Source of the DNA: JAENVT01 sp031370825
GTDB lineage: Bacteria; Actinomycetota; Acidimicrobiia; Acidimicrobiales; Ilumatobacteraceae
DNA: 26,654 nt
NCBI GenBank assembly: GCA_031370825.1
Contig: JANMRB010000312.1
Coordinates: forward strand, 1-26,654
Reading direction: 5' to 3'
Under the pieces are notes generated by a model. That model was given only the letters and a program-made list of their open reading frames with translations. It was not told the origin of the DNA and searched no databases. Below are positions 22,595-26,654 of this stretch, piece by piece; position 1 is the stretch's first letter; every line of letters starts with the position of its first letter. The position numbers were made by a program, and so were the translations under genes.

Positions 22595-23386
22595 TCAGTC
22601 AGGTTGGCAAACGGGGCAGTAGTAGCACGGCCGCCCGCCGAGCTCGACTGTGCGGATCGGGGACCCGCAGCGAAGACACAGGTCGCGGTGGTAGACGTAG
22701 GTCGTGTCGCCGCGCCTGGTGCGGCCCGAAGGGATGTCGTACTCGTCGCGATCCAGTGTGATGATGCGGTTGTCGACCATGCCCTGTTGCAGCATGCTGA
22801 CGATGGTTACCCAGAGTTGGCCGAACACGCTCGGCGTGACCCTGTTGCCTGGCCGGTTGGGATTGATCCGGTTGATGAACAGTGCTTCCGCGCGGTAGAC
22901 GTTACCGATCCCGCTCATGACCTTCTGGTCGAGCAACAGTTGGCCGATCGGCGCGACTCGGCGGACAACTGCGTCGAACGCCTTCTGCGCGTCGGCATCG
23001 GCTCGCAGAGGGTCGGGCCCGAGCCGCTGCACGATTCGATCGCGGTCGTCCGTTGTGCCGATGGTGCAATCGGTCGGACCAATGAGATCGATGGTCCTCC
23101 TCGGAACCGAAAGACGCATTCGCACGGTTGGGGCGTCGAGTGGTGGAGAGTCCCGGTGCACCTGAATCTTGCCGAAGAGGCCGAGGTGAACGTGTCCGAC
23201 CAAACCGTTGGCCCAATGATAAAACAGGTGCTTCCCGTAAGCCTCGAGGCGTGCGAGGCGGACTCCGTCGACCAGCGCGGCTCCGGCAGCGAAGCGACCT
23301 TGTGGCGAGGACACGTCGACAGCTTTGCCACGTAGGACCTTGAAATGATCGATCGAAATTCTGTGAACAGTGTGACCCTCGGGCAT
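22595..23386 (-). CDS. Fpg/Nei-family DNA glycosylase/AP lyase (Nei1-like)
   Basis: This base-excision-repair glycosylase removes oxidised bases and nicks abasic DNA. The 263-aa protein begins MPEGH, so after Met removal Pro1 is the Schiff-base nucleophile with Glu2 following; the conserved Lys lies in AYGKHLF (Lys52). The H2TH region has GPDPLR, then IGQLLLDQKVMSGIGNVYRAE split across the motif, where SGIGNVYR is the hallmark. The zinc finger is intact: Cys237, Cys240, Cys257, Cys260 (C-x2-C-x16-C-x2-C). The MPEGH start and SSPQGRF segment resemble the mycobacterial Nei1 subgroup more than MutM. The start ATG at 23386 gives the exact family N-terminus; upstream in-frame residues (to 23485) are rejected. 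It is transcribed divergently from glcF with only 35 bp between start codons and ends flush against the phosphotransferase gene. Confidence 0.93.
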   Translation of the reverse strand: MPEGHTVHRISIDHFKVLRGKAVDVSSPQGRFAAGAALVDGVRLARLEAYGKHLFYHWANGLVGHVHLGLFGKIQVHRDSPPLDAPTVRMRLSVPRRTIDLIGPTDCTIGTTDDRDRIVQRLGPDPLRADADAQKAFDAVVRRVAPIGQLLLDQKVMSGIGNVYRAEALFINRINPNRPGNRVTPSVFGQLWVTIVSMLQQGMVDNRIITLDRDEYDIPSGRTRRGDTTYVYHRDLCLRCGSPIRTVELGGRPCYYCPVCQPD

Positions 23387-23396
23387 GCTGGCTGTG

Positions 23397-23426
23397 ACGT
23401 TACGGGTACGTTGGAAGCCTCGTGAA
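23397..23426 (-). promoter_or_regulatory. Candidate promoter for the Nei-like gene (leaderless)
   Basis: On the minus strand TAACGT (23402 to 23397) ends 10 nt before the ATG at 23386. A weak -35-like TTCACG lies at 23426-23421 with an 18-nt spacer, overlapping the glcF start codon. No Shine-Dalgarno is present. Confidence 0.4.
23407..23412 (+). promoter_or_regulatory. Candidate -10 hexamer (TACGTT) for leaderless glcF
   Basis: TACGTT ends 9 nt before the GTG at 23422. It lies only a few bases from the opposing TAACGT of the Nei-like gene, so the two divergent promoters must overlap within about 35 bp. No -35 is obvious. Confidence 0.4.
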
Positions 23427-24558
23427 ACTTCACCTCGACGACAATGATCTGAGCATGTGCGTGGCGTGTGGGCTCTGCCTTCCACACTGTCCCACGTTCC
23501 GCGTGACGGGCGAAGAGGCGTTGTCGCCCCGCGGACGAATCTCGGCGATGCGATCGGTGCACTTCGACGATGCCGAGATCACTGATGACTTTGTTCACTT
23601 CATGGAGACGTGTGTGCAATGCCGCGGATGTGAGCCGGCGTGCCCCAGCGGCGTCCCCTTCGGACAGTTGATGGAGGGAACCCGAGAAACGCTCTCGGCT
23701 GAGAACCGCATGACTCCGTGGTGGCAACGCCTCGGCTATCGCGTCCTCGGGCACCACCGCCTCCTGCTCATCGGATCGACACTGCTGGCCGCTGGGCAGC
23801 GGTTGCGACTCGTGCCGAAGAAGCTGGGCCTGCCGAAGCTGGCGCTGAAGCGCGGACCCGAGCCTGCGTCTACCGGCGACGAGACGTGGCTGTTCACCGG
23901 CTGCGTGATGGACGCATGGCAACGCCAGACTCATCGAAACACAGCGAAGGTCCTCGCGGCACTCGGTCTGACCTACCGCGTCCCCGGATCGGGAGCTGCG
24001 TGTTGCGGCGCCCTGCACGTCCACGCCGGCCTCACGGACGAGGCCAAGCAGCTGGCCGAGCGTGTGATGCGTTCGATGCCGGGCGATGCCCCGATTGTCG
24101 TCAACTCGGCCGGTTGCGGCGCAGCACTGAAGGACTACGGCCATCTGGTTGGCACCAGCGAGGCGCACGAGTTCAGTGCCCGCGTGCGCGACGCCAGCGA
24201 GTTCGTCGCGCCACTGATCGACCGCCTGCCGGTGCGACGTCGGTTGGGTCCTGTCACTGTGCAGGATCCCTGCCATCTTCGTCACGTGCAGCGCGCGCAC
24301 CTTCCCGTCCGCACGGTGCTCGCTGCAGTCGCCGATGTCGTCGAGCTCGACGACGACGGGTTGTGCTGCGGTGCAGGCGGCGCGTACTCCACCTTGCAGC
24401 CCGAGCTGGCCGGTGAGATTCGCGAACGCAAGCTGGCAGCGATCGAACGGGCCGGCCCGCAGGTCGTCGCCAGCGCGAACCCGGGGTGCGCGTTTCATCT
24501 GGCGGCTGCCGGGGTCAACGTCAAGCACCCGATGGATCTCGTCGCCGAGGCGCTGTAG
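23422..24558 (+). CDS. glcF: Iron-sulfur subunit GlcF of glycolate-type dehydrogenase
   Basis: GlcF carries electrons from the flavoprotein subunits to the respiratory chain. The 378-aa protein has two 4Fe-4S ferredoxin motifs at the N-terminus (Cys13, 16, 19, 23 and Cys64, 67, 70, 74), each of the C-x2-C-x2-C-x3-C type followed by Pro. Two CCG domains follow: TGCVMDAW and AACCGALHVHAG, then DPCHLRHVQ and GLCCGAGGAYS with a final NPGCAFHL. The length is slightly shorter than the E. coli protein (407). It is encoded apart from glcDE, beyond the phosphotransferase and the inverted glycosylase genes. Related heterodisulfide-reductase or LutA-like subunits look similar, but with GlcD and GlcE nearby GlcF is the best name. 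Start GTG 23422. Confidence 0.9.
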   Translation: MKLHLDDNDLSMCVACGLCLPHCPTFRVTGEEALSPRGRISAMRSVHFDDAEITDDFVHFMETCVQCRGCEPACPSGVPFGQLMEGTRETLSAENRMTPWWQRLGYRVLGHHRLLLIGSTLLAAGQRLRLVPKKLGLPKLALKRGPEPASTGDETWLFTGCVMDAWQRQTHRNTAKVLAALGLTYRVPGSGAACCGALHVHAGLTDEAKQLAERVMRSMPGDAPIVVNSAGCGAALKDYGHLVGTSEAHEFSARVRDASEFVAPLIDRLPVRRRLGPVTVQDPCHLRHVQRAHLPVRTVLAAVADVVELDDDGLCCGAGGAYSTLQPELAGEIRERKLAAIERAGPQVVASANPGCAFHLAAAGVNVKHPMDLVAEAL

Positions 24559-24758
24559 TGAACAGCTCGTACGACGATCTCGCCGATCGTCTGCAACTGG
24601 TCGTCGAGGACCTCGATCAGATCGCGTTCGACCAGCTTCGCGAGGCTGCGGCTGAACGCCGCGGCAGGCCTGAAGACGACAAACGTCTCACGCAGGCCCG
24701 ACGTGCCGTCGAGAAGGCGATACACCTCCTGAGAGGCAGGTCAGGCGGCGACGAATGA
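24558..24758 (+). CDS. Small helical protein of unknown function
   Basis: This 66-aa acidic-to-basic protein is read from GTG 24558, which overlaps the last base of the glcF stop (TAGTG). Most of it appears helical: a segment rich in Leu, Asp and Glu (about 5-30, DDLADRLQLVVEDLDQIAFDQL), a charged Arg-rich linker, then an EKAIHLLRG-type helix, so it may form a coiled coil. I do not recognise the family. A small exonuclease VII subunit (XseB) was considered and rejected, because its signature is absent and no xseA is nearby. Its end overlaps the convergent LOG-family gene by 18 nt. Coupling to glcF suggests it is translated. Confidence 0.6.
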   Translation: MNSSYDDLADRLQLVVEDLDQIAFDQLREAAAERRGRPEDDKRLTQARRAVEKAIHLLRGRSGGDE

Positions 24759-25748
24759 GTTGACCGTGTCGATGATCTCGCGCAGGATGCCGCTGCTGTG
24801 GTTGGCGAGGGTGAACGCGATGCGGGCAAGGTCGAGCTTGTCGTTCTCCTTGCGCTCGGGGTCGAACGGTGTGGCGCGGACGATCCCATCCGGTGCACAC
24901 AACGGCCCGAACCGTTCGTTCAGCGCGTGGAGTTGTTCATCGGTCGGCGCCTGCTTCATGCGCATCACGATCAGGTGACCCACGAACCGAATGGAGTCGT
25001 AGTTGCGGTAGAAGCCGATCACTTCATTGACGGCCGCCTGGCCGTCGTCGGTCACGAGGTACAGCTTGGTGTCGGAGGCGGCCACCAAGCCACGCTCGAC
25101 GAGTTGGCGGCCCACGAAGTCATGGACCGTTTCCCAATAGGTATCGCCCGGCGTGTCGAGCCAGACGATCGGGACAGGCAGGCCCTTGCCGGTCTGAGTC
25201 AGGGTCAGCAACTCGAACGTCTCGTCGAGCGTGCCGAACCCGCCCGGCAGGCAGATGAAGCCCCTGCTCTCCTTGATCAACATCAGCTTGCGCGTGAAGA
25301 AGTACTTCATGCTGACGTACTTCATGTCGCCGGCGATGATCGGGTTGGCACCCTGCTCGAAGGGCAACCTGATGGACACACCGATCGACATGTCCCGCCC
25401 CGCGCCTTCCATGCCCGCCTGCATGATCCCAGGGCCTGCGCCGGTCACGACCATCCAGCCTTCGGCCGCGAGCTTGGTGGCGACATCTCGGGCCTGCATG
25501 TACAGAGGGTCGGCCATCTGCGTTCGCGCCGAACCGAAGATGGTCACCTTCGGTATGTCATGGAACGGCGCGAACATCTTGAATGCCTCGCGCATCTCCT
25601 CCAGCGCGGCACTGGCGATCTTCAGATCCAGCTGATCGGGCTGGTCCGCCAGTAGGGCCAGAGCCGAGCCCAGCAGTTGCCGACCCAGGCGATGATTGCG
25701 GCCCAGATCCATGCCGTCGAGCAGGTTGTCGATGGGCGAACCGTTCAC
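24741..25748 (-). CDS. LOG-family Rossmann-fold protein (nucleotide 5'-monophosphate nucleosidase-like)
   Basis: This 335-aa protein has the LOG-family nucleotide-binding core: IFGSAR (70-75), VTGAGPGIMQAG (101-112), the FFTRKLML segment with Arg153-Lys154, and the hallmark PGGFGTLDE (168-176). Family members cleave the base-ribose bond of nucleoside 5'-monophosphates (including cytokinin riboside monophosphates in plants and some actinobacteria) or have other nucleotide roles. It is longer than the usual 180-200-aa form, with an N-terminal helical extension (about 1-65) and a C-terminal extension (about 255-335). GTG 25748 overlaps the transaldolase stop (GTGA, 4 nt), so the two are co-transcribed. 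The precise substrate is unknown; PpnN-like nucleosidases are a reasonable comparison. Confidence 0.87.
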   Translation of the reverse strand: MNGSPIDNLLDGMDLGRNHRLGRQLLGSALALLADQPDQLDLKIASAALEEMREAFKMFAPFHDIPKVTIFGSARTQMADPLYMQARDVATKLAAEGWMVVTGAGPGIMQAGMEGAGRDMSIGVSIRLPFEQGANPIIAGDMKYVSMKYFFTRKLMLIKESRGFICLPGGFGTLDETFELLTLTQTGKGLPVPIVWLDTPGDTYWETVHDFVGRQLVERGLVAASDTKLYLVTDDGQAAVNEVIGFYRNYDSIRFVGHLIVMRMKQAPTDEQLHALNERFGPLCAPDGIVRATPFDPERKENDKLDLARIAFTLANHSSGILREIIDTVNSFVAA

Positions 25749-26654
25749 GCTCGTAGTTCGGCCGCCTTGGATTCCAACGCTCCGAGGAGCTCATCGAAGC
25801 TCTTCTGGAAGCTGGCAACGCCTTCGCGCTCCAGCGTTTCGGCAACATCGTCGAGATCGATGCCCACCTCGGTCAGCCCCGTCCACGCGGCATGCGCCTG
25901 GTCGAGATCGGCGTCGACCCGCCTCGCCAGGAGACCGTGGTCGGCGAATGCTTCGATGGTGGCCTCGGGGAGCGTGTTGACCGTGTCGGGGCCGATCAAC
26001 TCGTCGACGTACAGCGTGTCGGGATACGCGGGGTTCTTCGTCGACGTGCTGGCCCACAGCGGGCGCTGGACGCGAGCACCCTTGGCGGCCAGCGCTTCCC
26101 ACCGGTGACCGCCGAACGTCTTTTGGAACAGTTGATAGGCCAGCTTGCCCTGCGCCACAGCGGCCTTCCCCCGGAGCGCGAGCGCCTCGGGCGAACCGAT
26201 GGTTTCGAGGCGATGGTCGACCTCGGTGTCGACCCTGCTGATGAAGAAGCTGGCGACGCTGGCGACGCGCGACAGGTCTGCACCGGTCTTCTTCGAATAC
26301 AACTCGAGACCGCGAATGTACGCCTCCATCACCTCTTTGTAGCGGTCGAGGCTGAAGATCAACGTGACGTTGATGTTGCGTCCTTCGGCGATCATCGCCT
26401 GTATCGCGCCGACGCCTTCCGCCGTCGCCGGGATCTTGACCATGAGGTTCGGGCGCCGGATCTGCTCGTGCAAGTGGCGCGCAGCGGCCTCGGTCTCGGG
26501 ACCGTCGTGGGCCAGGTCCGGGGCCACTTCCACGCTGGCGTATCCGTCGGCCCCGTGGCTGTCGCGATACAGCTCGGAGAAGACATCGAGCGCCCCGTGG
26601 ATGTCGGCAAGCACGAGCGCCCAGTAGTCGTCGACGATGGAATGGTTCGACGCG
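25745..26654 (-). CDS. tal: Transaldolase (5' end outside window)
   Basis: Transaldolase moves a dihydroxyacetone unit between sugar phosphates in the non-oxidative pentose phosphate pathway. The reading frame is open to the right edge of the window, so the N-terminus is missing; 302 residues are visible. Key features are SVEVAPDLAHD (visible residues about 40-50), the Schiff-base lysine in NLMVKIPAT (about visible residue 73), INVTLIFS, SFFISRVDTEVD, and the WASTSTKNPAYPDTLYVDELIG region split around a conserved turn, followed by DTVNTLPE. This is the longer actinobacterial Tal type. An internal GTG at 26614 is not the start, since conserved residues (DDYWAL) continue upstream of it. The stop overlaps the start of the LOG-family gene. 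In many actinobacteria a transketolase gene lies upstream of tal, but that is outside this window. Confidence 0.95.
   Translation of the reverse strand, partial: ASNHSIVDDYWALVLADIHGALDVFSELYRDSHGADGYASVEVAPDLAHDGPETEAAARHLHEQIRRPNLMVKIPATAEGVGAIQAMIAEGRNINVTLIFSLDRYKEVMEAYIRGLELYSKKTGADLSRVASVASFFISRVDTEVDHRLETIGSPEALALRGKAAVAQGKLAYQLFQKTFGGHRWEALAAKGARVQRPLWASTSTKNPAYPDTLYVDELIGPDTVNTLPEATIEAFADHGLLARRVDADLDQAHAAWTGLTEVGIDLDDVAETLEREGVASFQKSFDELLGALESKAAELRA

Noticed and set aside
22915..24528. A 537-codon minus-strand frame over glcF and the glycosylase gene
   Set aside because: Its C-terminal part is the glycosylase in a shifted frame and the rest is antisense to glcF; no domain is seen.
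24558..24758. Small subunit of exonuclease VII (xseB)
   Set aside because: Size is right, but the characteristic XseB sequence is absent and no xseA is nearby.

Overview
This window is GC-rich bacterial chromosome, most likely from a high-GC actinobacterium. An Acidimicrobiia / Ilumatobacter-like lineage is my best guess, inferred from protein character and gene order; no rRNA or other marker here proves it. It is almost entirely coding: 26 protein genes (one cut at each window edge), no gap above 160 bp, and no tRNA, rRNA, CRISPR array, IS element or prophage that I could recognise.

Layout. (1) 1-1921, + strand: the end of ruvC, then ruvA and ruvB, overlapping, encode Holliday-junction processing. 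(2) 1931-4514, - strand: a three-gene cassette (dienelactone hydrolase, dimethylargininase-like amidinohydrolase, alpha/beta hydrolase) sits between ruvB and queA. (3) 4565-15781, + strand: a housekeeping block with queA and tgt (queuosine tRNA modification), yajC-secD-secF (protein export), apt and a RelA/SpoT homologue (purine salvage and stringent response), then hisS and aspS. (4) 15782-16976: a gene for an AbiEi-like/DUF559 putative nuclease, followed by two near-identical 48-bp palindromic repeats and preceded by a more degenerate element of the same geometry. (5) 16977-22594, + strand: a tightly overlapping run of Nudix hydrolase, rarA, a DUF948-like membrane protein, a small DUF6167-like protein, glcD, glcE and an APH-family phosphotransferase. 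(6) 22595-24758: a Nei/Fpg-type DNA glycosylase on the - strand, divergent from glcF and a small helical protein gene. (7) 24741-26654, - strand: a LOG-family Rossmann protein and the transaldolase gene, cut at the window edge.

How the genes work together. DNA repair and replication maintenance (ruvCAB, rarA, nei) is interleaved with translation and tRNA functions (queA, tgt, hisS, aspS, relA) and secretion. The glcD/glcE/glcF set would form a three-subunit FAD/Fe-S 2-hydroxyacid (glycolate-type) dehydrogenase, but glcF is separated from glcDE by a kinase-like gene and an inverted DNA-glycosylase gene.

The most interesting signals are: the palindromic repeats around the DUF559 gene, one of which contains that gene's stop codon; a recurring TANNNT hexamer 7-10 nt before the start codon of six transcription-unit head genes, suggesting leaderless transcription; an AspRS carrying the histidine associated with non-discriminating enzymes; and a roughly 95-residue Thr-rich insert in SecD. 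I found no clear-cut new defence or mobile system. The repeat/nuclease locus is the best candidate for something undescribed.
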